Assembly (NCBI GenBank): GCA_045641345.1
Contig: JAZUGR010000030.1
Location: 58,786 to 122,785 of the forward strand
Direction: 5' to 3'
Source: Cacconaster sp045641345
GTDB taxonomy: Bacteria; Bacteroidota; Bacteroidia; Bacteroidales; UBA932
Length of the DNA: 64,000 bases
The notes beneath the pieces were generated by a model, which saw only the letters and a list, made by a program, of their open reading frames with translations, did not search any database and had not been told where the DNA came from. Below, in pieces: positions 51,223 through 60,060 of this stretch. Both the position numbers and the translations under genes were made by a program. The stretch's first letter is position 1. Each line of letters opens with the position of its first letter.

Positions 51223-52377
51223 ATGATGGAAAAGAGTTATACGGAAAAACTGGCCAGATACATAATGGTCATCATCACCGTCGCGATAGTTGCGGCCGTA
51301 TGCTGGCGTATCAGAAACGTGCTGATGTACATAACCCTGGCTATCGTGGTAACCCTGATGGCCGACCCCCTCTGCAACCTTATGTGCAGAATCAGGGTAA
51401 AGGGGCGCGGATTCCCCAGATGGCTTGCCACCATCCTTTCCATATCGATGATTTTCGGCGTCATATTCGGCGTCATACGCACGGCCATCCCCTTTATAAG
51501 CGGCATCGCGCACGACATATCCTCCGTCAACATCAACAACATGGCGCTCTCGGTCAAGATACCTCTGGCACAATTCAACTGCGATGCCAGAAGGATGTTC
51601 CCCCAGCTGGGCGCCGACTTCAGGGTCGAGTCGCTGATAATAGGGATGGTTCAGGAAAGGCTCAACGCCGGCGTTTTCTCCACCGTACTGGGCTCCGTCA
51701 CGTCGTTCTTCGTGAACCTCGGGATAACGATTTTCTCCGTCGTGTTCATTTCATTCTTCTTCGTCAAGAACCCCGGGATGGTGACCGCAATAATCACCGC
51801 CCTGGTTCCGGAAAAGCACGAGAGCAAAGTCAGGGCCTCCCTTAAGGAGAGCGGGTTGCTGGTATCGCGCTATTTCGTGGGACTGGCCATCGAAGTGCTT
51901 GGAGTAGCGCTGCTCAACTTTATCGGGCTCAGGCTGATAGCCGATATGGGCCGCGAATATTCGCTGGGCATTGCATTGCTTACCGGAGCCCTCAACATAA
52001 TCCCGTATCTCGGTCCTCTTTTCGGAGGGATAATCGGCATTCTGCTTTCACTGATTATAAAGTATGCCTGCTTCACCGTCGTCGGCCCCGACGTGGAGTT
52101 CCTGCCGTTCATACTGATCCTGGCGGGAATCTTCACCTTTACGCAGATTGTCGACAATTACGTGTACCAGCCGCTTATCTACTCGAACAGCGTTAAAATC
52201 CACCCTCTCGAGGTATTCATAGTGTTCCTTATAGCCGCCGAGGTGGGCGGAGCTGCCGGAATGCTCGCAGCGATTCCCGCATACACGGTGTTCAGAGTAG
52301 TCATACGCCAGTTCTGCGGTCAGACAAGGACAATCCGCAAGTTGGAGGATGCACTCCCGAAAAGGTCGGATCACTGA
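51223..52377 (+). CDS. AI-2E family (PerM/TqsA-like) membrane protein
   Basis: A 384-residue protein with about eight membrane helices in the pattern of the family: two N-terminal helices, a soluble segment, then LLVSRYFVGLAIEVLGVALLNFIGL and GALNIIPYLGPLFGGIIG. Members export diverse small molecules or ions; the substrate is unknown. Last gene of the flippase-dut-murF run; its stop region overlaps the convergent GT2 gene by 7 bp. Confidence 0.9.
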   Translation: MMEKSYTEKLARYIMVIITVAIVAAVCWRIRNVLMYITLAIVVTLMADPLCNLMCRIRVKGRGFPRWLATILSISMIFGVIFGVIRTAIPFISGIAHDISSVNINNMALSVKIPLAQFNCDARRMFPQLGADFRVESLIIGMVQERLNAGVFSTVLGSVTSFFVNLGITIFSVVFISFFFVKNPGMVTAIITALVPEKHESKVRASLKESGLLVSRYFVGLAIEVLGVALLNFIGLRLIADMGREYSLGIALLTGALNIIPYLGPLFGGIIGILLSLIIKYACFTVVGPDVEFLPFILILAGIFTFTQIVDNYVYQPLIYSNSVKIHPLEVFIVFLIAAEVGGAAGMLAAIPAYTVFRVVIRQFCGQTRTIRKLEDALPKRSDH

Positions 52378-53405
52378 AACTTCAAGTCGCTGAAAAAGCA
52401 CCTGCCGCGGCCGAGGAAGAACCTGACAAGGATGCTTCCGCCGTAGAGGCCGGCGTCGTTGCGCTGCTCCACAAACGGAGAAGGCTCGAAGGAAGCATCA
52501 GCGACGTGCCGTCTGAAATCCCTGCGTGCGCGGACCACTGCGCGGAAACGGCTCCATCTTCCGGTAATGAGGAATATGGCAGCTGACGAGGCATCGAGCA
52601 GGCTGCGCATCACCAATACCTGGCGCCTCTTCCTTTCGGGGAGATTCTTGGCAAGCATCACAAGGTTGTTGCGGTAATTGAGATAGAGTTTGCGGGGCGA
52701 ATCGTTGGGCAGGGTGCCGCCACCCAGATGGAACACCCGTGAAGAGGGGACGCACCAGACCTGATAGCCGAGCAGTTTGGTCCGCCAGCAGAGGTCTATC
52801 TCCTCCATATGGGCGAAGAACGATTCATCGAAACCGCCCAGATGGTGGAAAAGGGCGGAACGTATCATCATACAGGCGCCGGAAGCCCAGAACACCTCAA
52901 GATTGCCGTCGTACTGGCCCCTGTCGCGCTCTATGCACGAAAGTATGCGGCCGCGGCAGAACGGGTAGCCGTAGCGGTCGATGAACCCTCCGCAGGCGCC
53001 GGCATATTCGAAACAGCTGCGGTCGGCGAAGGAAAGTATCTTGGGCTGGCAGACTCCGGCATCGGGGTGCTCCTCCATGAAATCGACAAGGGGGGCAAGC
53101 CATCCTTCGGGAGTCTCGACATCGGAATTGAGCAGGACATAGTAATCCGCATCGATCTGGCAAAGGGCGCGGTTATAACCGCCTGCATAGCCGTAATTGC
53201 GCTCCAGCGGCAGCACACGCACCTGAGGGAACCCTTGCAGGAAAGCGATGGAGCCGTCGGACGAACCGTTGTCGGCCACCACCACGAAGGCCGACGCGCC
53301 TTGACACGAGGCATTGAATGCAGATACCCCGGCAACGACAGAGGACAGATAATCTTCAAGCATCCGCTCTCCGTTCCAGTTGAGTATTACGACAGCTACA
53401 TCCAT
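52371..53405 (-). CDS. GT2 family glycosyltransferase (rhamnosyltransferase-like)
   Basis: About 344 residues. GT-A features: VVILNWNGERMLEDYLSSV at the start, VVVADNGSSDGS, LLNSDVETPEGWL (metal-binding region) and the acceptor/catalytic FDESFFAHMEEIDLCWR. No membrane helix, so probably membrane-associated on the cytoplasmic face, acting on lipid-linked glycans. Start is set by a -7 box TATTTTTG (53420-53413) seven bases upstream. Confidence 0.92.
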   Translation of the reverse strand: MDVAVVILNWNGERMLEDYLSSVVAGVSAFNASCQGASAFVVVADNGSSDGSIAFLQGFPQVRVLPLERNYGYAGGYNRALCQIDADYYVLLNSDVETPEGWLAPLVDFMEEHPDAGVCQPKILSFADRSCFEYAGACGGFIDRYGYPFCRGRILSCIERDRGQYDGNLEVFWASGACMMIRSALFHHLGGFDESFFAHMEEIDLCWRTKLLGYQVWCVPSSRVFHLGGGTLPNDSPRKLYLNYRNNLVMLAKNLPERKRRQVLVMRSLLDASSAAIFLITGRWSRFRAVVRARRDFRRHVADASFEPSPFVEQRNDAGLYGGSILVRFFLGRGRCFFSDLKFQ

Positions 53406-53412
53406 ATCTCTG

Positions 53413-53420
53413 CAAAAATA
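53413..53420 (-). promoter_or_regulatory. -7 box TATTTTTG of the GT2 gene
   Basis: Perfect TAnnTTTG on the minus strand, seven bases from the ATG. Confidence 0.55.
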
Positions 53421-53442
53421 AAGAATTATGACGAATATTGAG

Positions 53443-53450
53443 TATCTTTG
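53443..53450 (+). promoter_or_regulatory. -7 box TATCTTTG of the second BASS gene
   Basis: Perfect consensus, seven bases before the ATG at 53458; excludes the upstream ATG at 53428 as the start. Confidence 0.6.
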
Positions 53451-53457
53451 TTCCGTT

Positions 53458-54429
53458 ATGATCAGAGAACAACTGGCATCCCTCGACAGCGTCAACGTAA
53501 ACCTCAGCGGAGATACGGGCATTGTGCTCAGCATCGTGCTGGCATTGATAATGTTCGGGATAGCCCTGGGCATCAGCGCGGATTCGCTGAAAAACGTTTT
53601 CACAAAACCCAAGTCTCTCATTACCGGAATCCTCCTGCAGTGGCTCGGGCTGCCCCTCCTTACGTTCGTCCTGACGATGCTGCTCAGTTACTGGATAACC
53701 CCTATGGTGGCTCTGGGCATGCTGCTGGTGGCAAGCTGCCCCGGCGGGAACGTATCCAACTATATGAGTTCGCTCTCAAAGGGCAACGTGGAACTTTCAG
53801 TGAGCATGACGGCCGTATCCACAATCTGCGCGCCGGTCATCACACCGCTGAATTTCTGGCTGTGGGGCAACCTGTACCTCGAAATGGCCAATCTGGCAGG
53901 AGCAATCGACATCCCGACGCTGATCATACCTTTCTGGAGCACTTTCGCCCAGGTGTTCACCATACTCGGAATACCCATCATCCTGGGTATCCTCTGCGCC
54001 AAACACCTTCCGAAGGTCACCGCTGCGATAAAGAAGCCTTTCTCCATCTTCTCGATGGCCGTGTTCTTCGTTATGGTGCTGGTGATGTTCATCCCCAACT
54101 GGCAGATATTCATCGAATACATAATATTCATATTCATCCTCGTGCTTGTCCACAACGCCTGCGCCTTCGCCGCAGGTTATGCCGGTGCAAGTGCAATGCA
54201 TCTTCCCTCAAGGGACAGGCGGTCGGTAACAATCGAGGTGGGTATCCAGAATTCAGGGCTTGGTCTGACCCTGTTGCTGAACACAGCCATATTCAAACCC
54301 GAAATCTGGAACAATCCCGAAACCGGAATAATGTACGGTGGAATGATTTTCGTCACCGCCTGGTGGGGAATATGGCATATAATCTCCGGCCTTACGGTGG
54401 CTTCAATCTTCAGACACTCCAAAATATGA
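53458..54429 (+). CDS. Bile acid:sodium symporter (BASS) family transporter
   Basis: About 323 residues with nine to ten membrane helices. Family features: FGIALGISADSLKNVFTKPKSLI, LLVASCPGGNVSNYMSSLSKGNVELSVSMTAVST and EVGIQNSGLGLTLL. Closer to the classical ASBT/BASS type than the first BASS gene at 40530. Substrate unknown (bile acid, pyruvate-like or other organic anions are possible). Its TGA overlaps the cyclophilin ATG (ATGA). Confidence 0.9.
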   Translation: MIREQLASLDSVNVNLSGDTGIVLSIVLALIMFGIALGISADSLKNVFTKPKSLITGILLQWLGLPLLTFVLTMLLSYWITPMVALGMLLVASCPGGNVSNYMSSLSKGNVELSVSMTAVSTICAPVITPLNFWLWGNLYLEMANLAGAIDIPTLIIPFWSTFAQVFTILGIPIILGILCAKHLPKVTAAIKKPFSIFSMAVFFVMVLVMFIPNWQIFIEYIIFIFILVLVHNACAFAAGYAGASAMHLPSRDRRSVTIEVGIQNSGLGLTLLLNTAIFKPEIWNNPETGIMYGGMIFVTAWWGIWHIISGLTVASIFRHSKI

Positions 54430-55079
54430 AACATCTTTTTTTCTGCGTACTGTTTGCAGCCTCGCTCACGATTGCCGGGTGCACCGGATGCCGGCAGAGC
54501 GCCGAAAAGACGGGTAATACCGAAGAATCCGGAACGATTGAAGGAACAAATGCAAGCAATGATATGATTCAGGAAACCGAATTCAGGATATCCACCACAA
54601 AGGGGGATATGATTGTCAAACTTTACAACGAAACCCCTCTTCACAAGGACAACTTCACCAAACTGGTCAGCAAGAGGTTCTACGACGGAATCCTGTTCCA
54701 CAGAGTCATCGACGGATTCATGATCCAATGTGGCGATCCACTCACCAAGGAGCCTGGGCGCAAGTCCGAATGGGGCACCGGAGGCCCCGGATACACCATC
54801 CCTGCCGAAATACGCGAAGAGTTCACCCACAAGAAAGGGGCGCTCGCAGCAGCAAGGCGAGGAGATATGGTCAACCCCGAAAAGGAATCATCAGGCTCAC
54901 AGTTCTACATAGTGCAGAGCGAAACGGGATGCGCGCATCTCGACGGGGAATATACCATTTTCGGAGAAGTGGTCGAAGGCTTTGACGTGATCGACAAGAT
55001 TGCATCGGCCCCCACAGGCTATGCAGACTGCCCGATAGAGGATATAGCCGTCATTTCGATAACGAAATTAAGCCGGTAA
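54426..55079 (+). CDS. Cyclophilin-type peptidyl-prolyl isomerase, lipoprotein
   Basis: About 217 residues. A lipoprotein signal (TIAGC, Cys19) leads to a linker and a cyclophilin domain from about residue 50: GDMIVKLYNETPLHKDNFTKLV, FHRVIDGFMIQCGDP, GSQFYIVQ and LDGEYTIFGEVVEGFDVIDKI. It should assist folding of exported proteins at the periplasmic face of a membrane. Cotranscribed with the BASS gene. The frame is open through the whole BASS gene but that part is a shadow. Confidence 0.93.
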   Translation: MKHLFFCVLFAASLTIAGCTGCRQSAEKTGNTEESGTIEGTNASNDMIQETEFRISTTKGDMIVKLYNETPLHKDNFTKLVSKRFYDGILFHRVIDGFMIQCGDPLTKEPGRKSEWGTGGPGYTIPAEIREEFTHKKGALAAARRGDMVNPEKESSGSQFYIVQSETGCAHLDGEYTIFGEVVEGFDVIDKIASAPTGYADCPIEDIAVISITKLSR

Positions 55080-55085
55080 AAATTG

Positions 55086-55100
55086 TGGCACGACCTTTGC
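55086..55100 (+). promoter_or_regulatory. Sigma54 (RpoN) -24/-12 promoter
   Basis: TGGCAC (55086-55091), five bases, TTGC (55097-55100): an exact match to the sigma54 core consensus TGGCAC-N5-TTGC. It lies 6 bp after the cyclophilin stop and points right, toward a hairpin and the 3' end of the leftward pspC. Transcription should start near 55112. Confidence 0.55.
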
Positions 55101-55111
55101 ATTAAACTTTT

Positions 55112-55188
55112 ACGAAGAAAAGTTTGGTTATTTCAAAGGTTAAGTTAAGGTAATCCGGGGCGGAAGGGAAATCTTTCCGCCCCTTGAT
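55112..55188 (+). ncRNA. Candidate sigma54-driven small RNA between ppiase and pspC
   Basis: The interval from the predicted sigma54 start to the end of the GC-rich hairpin (55157-55183) would give an RNA of about 75 nt. There is no start codon with a reasonable frame in it. If transcription ran past the hairpin it would be antisense to pspC. This is inference from promoter, hairpin and lack of a gene. Confidence 0.3.
55157..55183. terminator. GC-rich hairpin between convergent genes
   Basis: Nine-bp perfect stem GGGGCGGAA/TTCCGCCCC with an additional G-U pair. It sits 4 bp from the pspC stop and can serve both strands, though neither side has a strong T-run. Confidence 0.65.
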
Positions 55189-55391
55189 TATTTCACTATG
55201 ACCTGCGGCTCCTCGGGAACCACAATCCAGGCTATCAGATAAGCCAACGCTCCGATACCGCAGCAGAGAATGGCTATGAGCCAGATAAGGCGCACGACAA
55301 CAGGATCGACGTCGAGATAGTCTGCAATTCCGCCACATACTCCCGCAATCTTGCGGCCTTCGCGGATTCTGTAAAGATTCTTCCTTGCCAT
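55188..55391 (-). CDS. PspC domain protein
   Basis: A 67-residue protein that is just one PspC domain: RKIAGVCGGIADYLDVDPVVVRLIW then a hydrophobic helix (LIAILCCGIGALAYLIAWIVVP). PspC proteins sense or relay envelope stress in phage-shock type responses; stand-alone short forms are common in Bacteroidota. It lies 21 bp downstream of the DPM synthase gene and is probably cotranscribed with it. Confidence 0.93.
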   Translation of the reverse strand: MARKNLYRIREGRKIAGVCGGIADYLDVDPVVVRLIWLIAILCCGIGALAYLIAWIVVPEEPQVIVK

Positions 55392-55412
55392 TTCTGATAT
55401 GTTTTAAGTGTG

Positions 55413-56144
55413 TTAATCTCTCTTTCTTGCGCATATCTTCCGCAGCCTCAAACCCATCACGCCCCAGAAAGCTTCTCCGAAAATACCGCTGCTCATCTTT
55501 GACTCCCCCTCCTTGCGGTCCACGAATATTATAGGGACCTCCACAATCTTGAAGCCGAGCCGGTATGCCGTGTATTTCATTTCAATCTGGAATCCGTACC
55601 CGTGCATCCTCACCCCGTCGAGATCGATGCTTTCGAGCACGCTGCGACGGTAGCACTTGAAGCCGGCTGTGGTGTCGTAGACCTTCATTCCGAGTACAAA
55701 GCGCACATAGGCGGAAGCGTAATACGACATTATGACGCGCCCTATCGGCCAGTTTATCACGCTGATGCCGTTGCAGTAGCGCGACCCTATCGCCACATCG
55801 GCGCCACCTTCGCTGCAGGCACGCCACAGACGGGGAAGATCGGCCGGATTGTGCGAAAAGTCAGCATCCATCTCGAAGATATAGTCGTAGCCTTTTTCAA
55901 TGGCCCATTTGAAGCCGGCGATATAGGCCGTACCCAGGCCCAGCTTGCCGCTGCGTTCGATAAGATGCAGCGCCCCGGGAAACTCCTCCTGAAGGGAGCG
56001 CACCACCGAGGCGGTGCCGTCGGGAGAACCGTCGTCAATCACGAGAATATGGAAATCATCCCCGAGGCTCCTTACGGCACGGATGATTTTATCGATATTC
56101 TCCTTTTCGTTATACGTAGGGATGACGACGACTTTCCTGTCCAT
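55413..56144 (-). CDS. Polyprenol monophosphomannose synthase-like GT2
   Basis: A 243-residue soluble GT-A enzyme of the DPM1 type: VVVIPTYNEKENIDKII, VIDDGSPDGTASVV, FEMDADFSHNP (DAD metal site), IGSRYCNGISVINWPIGR and TTAGFKCYRR. It makes polyprenyl-phosphate mannose (or another hexose) for membrane glycosyltransferases such as the GT39 protein at 38253. A -7 box TAACTTTG (56156-56149) ends four bases before the ATG and includes the tex stop codon. Confidence 0.93.
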   Translation of the reverse strand: MDRKVVVIPTYNEKENIDKIIRAVRSLGDDFHILVIDDGSPDGTASVVRSLQEEFPGALHLIERSGKLGLGTAYIAGFKWAIEKGYDYIFEMDADFSHNPADLPRLWRACSEGGADVAIGSRYCNGISVINWPIGRVIMSYYASAYVRFVLGMKVYDTTAGFKCYRRSVLESIDLDGVRMHGYGFQIEMKYTAYRLGFKIVEVPIIFVDRKEGESKMSSGIFGEAFWGVMGLRLRKICARKRD

Positions 56145-56148
56145 AACG

Positions 56149-56156
56149 CAAAGTTA
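56149..56156 (-). promoter_or_regulatory. -7 box TAACTTTG of the DPM synthase-pspC pair
   Basis: Perfect consensus on the minus strand; its first three bases are the TAA stop of tex, and only four bases separate it from the next ATG. Confidence 0.55.
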
Positions 56157-58298
56157 CAAATTTTTCAGGGAAAGACCTATACGGCCGCGGGCAGTGTCGA
56201 CACTTATCACCTTTGCCTGCAACTGCTGGTTTATTTTGAGCACTTCCGAAGGCGACGACACGAAACGGTCGCACACCTGCGAAACATGGATGAGCCCCTT
56301 CTCGTGGATACCCATATCCACAAACGCGCCGAAATTCGTGATGTTGGTCACTATGCAGGGCAGGACCATACCCACCCTGACATCCTCGATGGTGCGTATT
56401 TCATCGGAGAACTCGAACACCTTGATTCCGCAACGCGGGTCACGTCCCGGCTTGGCCAGCTCGGCGACTATGTCATTCAGTGTCGGGAGTCCCACATCGG
56501 CGCTCTCGTACCGGCTGAGGTCGATTCTTCCGCGCAGATCGCCGCTCGCTATGAGCTCCTTCACACTGACCGAAAGGTCCGTGGCCATCTTCTCCACAAG
56601 AGCGTATCTTTCGGGATGGACGGCGGAGTTGTCGAGAGGATTCTCCGAATCAGGAATGCGGAGGAAGCCGGCACACTGCTCGAACACGCGGTCGCCGAGG
56701 CGCGGCACCCTCTTAAGGTCGCCCCGCGAGGCGAACGGTCCGTTCGCAGTGCGGTATTCCACTATGTTGCGGGCCAGCGAAGGTCCTATCCCCGACACAT
56801 ATCCGAGAAGATGGCGGCTGGCCGTATTGACATTGACTCCTACGCTGTTCACGCACGCCTCCACCGTGCTGTCGAGCCGCTCCTTGAGGAGAGCCTGATC
56901 GACATCGTGCTGATACTGCCCCACCCCTATCGATTTTGGGTCTATCTTTACCAGTTCGGCCAAAGGGTCCATAAGGCGGCGCCCTATCGAGACGGCGCCC
57001 CTCACGGTGACGTCATAATCGGGGAACTCCTCACGGCCTATGTCGGAAGCGGAATAGACCGAAGCTCCATCCTCACTTACAGAAAAGACCCTCACACCCT
57101 TCGGGAGGGCAATCTTCTTGATGAATTCCTCCGTTTCGCGGCCTGCGGTGCCGTTGCCTATCGCTATCACCTCGATTCCGTAAGCCTCGACCAGCGAGGA
57201 TATCTTCTTCATCGAAGCGATTTTCTCGCTTACAGGAGGATGGGGATAGATGACCTCGGTATGCAGCAATGCACCCTGCGCATCGAGGCAGACCACCTTG
57301 CAGCCCGTCCTGAAGCCGGGATCGATGGCCAAGGTACGGTACTGCCCCACCGGAGGGGCGAGCAGCAGCTGGCGCAGATTGTCGCCGAACACCCGGATGG
57401 CCTCGATGTCGGCCTTTTCCCTGGCCATACCTATAACCTCATTCTCTATCGAAGGATGCAGAAGCCTCTTGTAGGAATCCTCCATCACCTCCTCAATCTG
57501 CCTCCTGCATTCGGGATAACGGCAATTCCTGCCGTCGAAAACGGCACGCTGTATCCTCTCCAGGGCGTGGTCGGCCCTGACATCCACCCTTACCGAGAGC
57601 ACCCCCTCACCCACACCTCTGAGGATGGCCAGCATACGATGTGACGGAATGCGGTCGATGCGTTCGCTGAAGTCGGTATAATTGCTGTATTTATCCAATT
57701 TGTCATCATCGTCGTGCCCCTTTGCGGGACGGCTCGCCACACTTCCCCATTTTGAATAGAGATTCCTGAGCGAAGCACGGACGGCGGCATTTTCACAGAT
57801 GCGCTCGGCAATTATGTCGCGGGCTCCCTGAAGGGCCTCCCCGGCGGAGGCCACGCCATCCTTCACAAAGCCGGAGGCAAGCTGCAGCGGGTGCTCCGCA
57901 CGGAATGAGAATATCTCGTCGGCAAGACGCTCCAGCCCCTTTTCACGGGCCACCGAAGCACGCGTGCGCCGTTTCGGCCTATAGGGGAGATACAGGTCCT
58001 CCAGTGCCCTCGGGTCGGTTTCATTCTCGACGGCGCTGCGCAGAGAGTCGGTCATAGCCCCCTGCTCCTCAATGCTCGAAAGGATAAAGGCCTTGCGTTT
58101 CTCCATCTCGGCGAAGAGCAGATACCAGTGACGCACCTGGCCCACCTGCGAGTCGTCCATCGCCCCCGTACGCTCCTTGCGGTAGCGGCTTATGAAGGGG
58201 ACCGTCGCCCCGTCGGCAAGAAGTTCAACACAATTCTCCACCTGCCAGGGAGCGACCTGCATCGCCGTGGCGATATAATTTATATACAAGCTATTCAT
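56154..58298 (-). CDS. tex: Tex-like RNA-binding transcription factor
   Basis: About 714 residues with the Tex domain order: N-terminal helical domain (ADGATVPFISRYRKERTG), YqgF/RNase H-like domain (RTLAIDPGFRTGCKVVCLD), helix-hairpin-helix (GIGPSLARNIVEYR) and a C-terminal S1 domain (GAFVDMGIHEKGLIHVSQV). Tex binds nucleic acid and affects transcription and virulence in several bacteria. The ATG at 58298 overlaps the ClC gene stop by 8 bp. Confidence 0.96.
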   Translation of the reverse strand: MNSLYINYIATAMQVAPWQVENCVELLADGATVPFISRYRKERTGAMDDSQVGQVRHWYLLFAEMEKRKAFILSSIEEQGAMTDSLRSAVENETDPRALEDLYLPYRPKRRTRASVAREKGLERLADEIFSFRAEHPLQLASGFVKDGVASAGEALQGARDIIAERICENAAVRASLRNLYSKWGSVASRPAKGHDDDDKLDKYSNYTDFSERIDRIPSHRMLAILRGVGEGVLSVRVDVRADHALERIQRAVFDGRNCRYPECRRQIEEVMEDSYKRLLHPSIENEVIGMAREKADIEAIRVFGDNLRQLLLAPPVGQYRTLAIDPGFRTGCKVVCLDAQGALLHTEVIYPHPPVSEKIASMKKISSLVEAYGIEVIAIGNGTAGRETEEFIKKIALPKGVRVFSVSEDGASVYSASDIGREEFPDYDVTVRGAVSIGRRLMDPLAELVKIDPKSIGVGQYQHDVDQALLKERLDSTVEACVNSVGVNVNTASRHLLGYVSGIGPSLARNIVEYRTANGPFASRGDLKRVPRLGDRVFEQCAGFLRIPDSENPLDNSAVHPERYALVEKMATDLSVSVKELIASGDLRGRIDLSRYESADVGLPTLNDIVAELAKPGRDPRCGIKVFEFSDEIRTIEDVRVGMVLPCIVTNITNFGAFVDMGIHEKGLIHVSQVCDRFVSSPSEVLKINQQLQAKVISVDTARGRIGLSLKNL

Positions 58299-60057
58299 GC
58301 GATACCTGTTGAAGCTGTTCCCTGTACGAAGAGAATATCTTGGACTTCGACACAAAGCCCACATATTTGCCGCCGGCATCCACCACCGGAAGGTTCCACG
58401 CCCCCGTAACCTCGAACTTCTCCATCACCGTCTCCATCTTTTCGTCGGGTTTCACCGTGGCCGGCGCGCACTTGAGGTAGTCGGAAGCCATCACGGTGTA
58501 GTATTTGGACTGGTCGAACATTATGCTGCGGACATCGTTGAGATAGATCACCCCCATGAAATTGCGGTCGTGATCGACCACCGGAAACATACTTCTGGGC
58601 GAGGCTGCGATAAGCTTCACCAGGTCGCCGAGGCAGCGGTTGCCCTCCACGGCGGCGAAGTCGGTCTCGATCAGGTCGCTCACGTGCATAAGGGTGAGCA
58701 CGGCCTGGTCGCTGTCGTGAGTGAGCAGTTCCCCCTCCCTGGCAATACGCTTGGTATATATCGAATATTTCTCGAACGGCCGGATTGTGGCATAGGACAC
58801 CACGGAAGTTAGGATCAGAGGCATAAGAAGGTTGTATCCGCCCGTTATTTCGGCTATGAGGAATATGGCGGTAAGGGGAGCCTGCATCACGCCGGCCATC
58901 ATCCCGGCCATCCCCACGAGCACGAAGTTGGCCTCGGGGAGATTATGGATGCCGGCCAGATTGACAAGACGCGCCATCACGAACCCGGCAAGGGCTCCTG
59001 CAAACAGCGTGGGGCCGAAAGTACCTCCCACTCCACCTCCGGCATTGGTGAATGCCGTGGCGAAGACCTTCATCATCATAGTGGCGGCAAAGAATGCCAA
59101 TACACCCCACTTCCCTGGCACGGGGCCCAGGGTGAACACGCTTCCGAGAAGGGAGTCCGCCGAATTGGAGAGCATCTTCTCGAGCGACTCGTATCCTTCG
59201 CCGTAAAGGGGAGGAAAGAGGAAAATCAGTACGCCCAGCGCCAGTGCGCCGATAATCCACCGGTGCACGGGGCTCTTGATACGGCGCATCCTGTCTTCGG
59301 TGCGTATGGTGGCACGGATGAAATATAGCGAGAGGAAGCCGCAGAAGATGCCCAATACCAGATAATACGGCAGGTTGCCCATCGAAAACGACTCGAGGGT
59401 CGACGAAAAGGCTACGGCACGCCCCATAAAGCAGTACGACACCACCGTGGCGGTGACCGAAGAGACAAGCAGGGGCAGTATCGAGGTCATCGATATGTTG
59501 AACAGGAGAATCTCAAGGGTGAACAGCACTCCTGCAAGAGGGGCCTTGAATATGCCGGCCACGGCACCGGCGGCGCCGCATCCGAGCAATATGGTGACCT
59601 CCCTGTACGAAAGACGGAGGGCCCGGCCTATGTTCGACCCTATCGCCGCTCCGGAATACACTATCGGGGCCTCGGCTCCGACGCTGCCGCCAAACCCTAT
59701 GGTTATCGAGCTGGCCACTATCGAAGACCATACGTTGCGCCCCTTGATGACCGACTTCTGCTTGGAGACCGACTGCAAGACCTTGGTGACTCCGTGGCCG
59801 ATGTCGTCGCGCACCACATATCTGACGAAGAGCAGCGAGAGCAGCATTCCGACTCCGGGATAGACAAGATACATATAGTGGTATGCATCCGAGCCCATCC
59901 CGAGGATGAGCAGCGACTGTATAAGGGATATCAGTTTCTTGAGGATTACGGCCATTATGCCGCAGCACAGGCCGGTGACCAGCGCAAGGATCATAAGGGA
60001 CGTACCTTCGGGCAGAGCCCTGAATCTGCGCACCAGTGCGGAGGAGAGCCGTTTCAT
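58291..60057 (-). CDS. ClC-family chloride channel/antiporter with CBS pair
   Basis: A 588-residue membrane protein of 10 or more helices plus a C-terminal CBS pair (from about residue 445). Selectivity-filter motifs: GGSVGAEAPIVYSG, where the gating Glu is kept but the usual GxEGP reads GAEAP; GGGVGGTFGPTLFAG; and GMAGMMAGVMQAPLTAIFLI. The CBS domains may bind adenine nucleotides. It is 3 bp downstream of the acidic-protein gene and overlaps tex. Confidence 0.94.
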   Translation of the reverse strand: MKRLSSALVRRFRALPEGTSLMILALVTGLCCGIMAVILKKLISLIQSLLILGMGSDAYHYMYLVYPGVGMLLSLLFVRYVVRDDIGHGVTKVLQSVSKQKSVIKGRNVWSSIVASSITIGFGGSVGAEAPIVYSGAAIGSNIGRALRLSYREVTILLGCGAAGAVAGIFKAPLAGVLFTLEILLFNISMTSILPLLVSSVTATVVSYCFMGRAVAFSSTLESFSMGNLPYYLVLGIFCGFLSLYFIRATIRTEDRMRRIKSPVHRWIIGALALGVLIFLFPPLYGEGYESLEKMLSNSADSLLGSVFTLGPVPGKWGVLAFFAATMMMKVFATAFTNAGGGVGGTFGPTLFAGALAGFVMARLVNLAGIHNLPEANFVLVGMAGMMAGVMQAPLTAIFLIAEITGGYNLLMPLILTSVVSYATIRPFEKYSIYTKRIAREGELLTHDSDQAVLTLMHVSDLIETDFAAVEGNRCLGDLVKLIAASPRSMFPVVDHDRNFMGVIYLNDVRSIMFDQSKYYTVMASDYLKCAPATVKPDEKMETVMEKFEVTGAWNLPVVDAGGKYVGFVSKSKIFSSYREQLQQVSHE

Positions 60058-60060
60058 CGG

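Noticed and set aside
53448..54425. Open frame of 326 codons running through the BASS gene in the cyclophilin frame
   Set aside because: The cyclophilin has its own lipoprotein signal at 54426 and the BASS frame has clear membrane helices and family motifs; the upstream part is a shadow.
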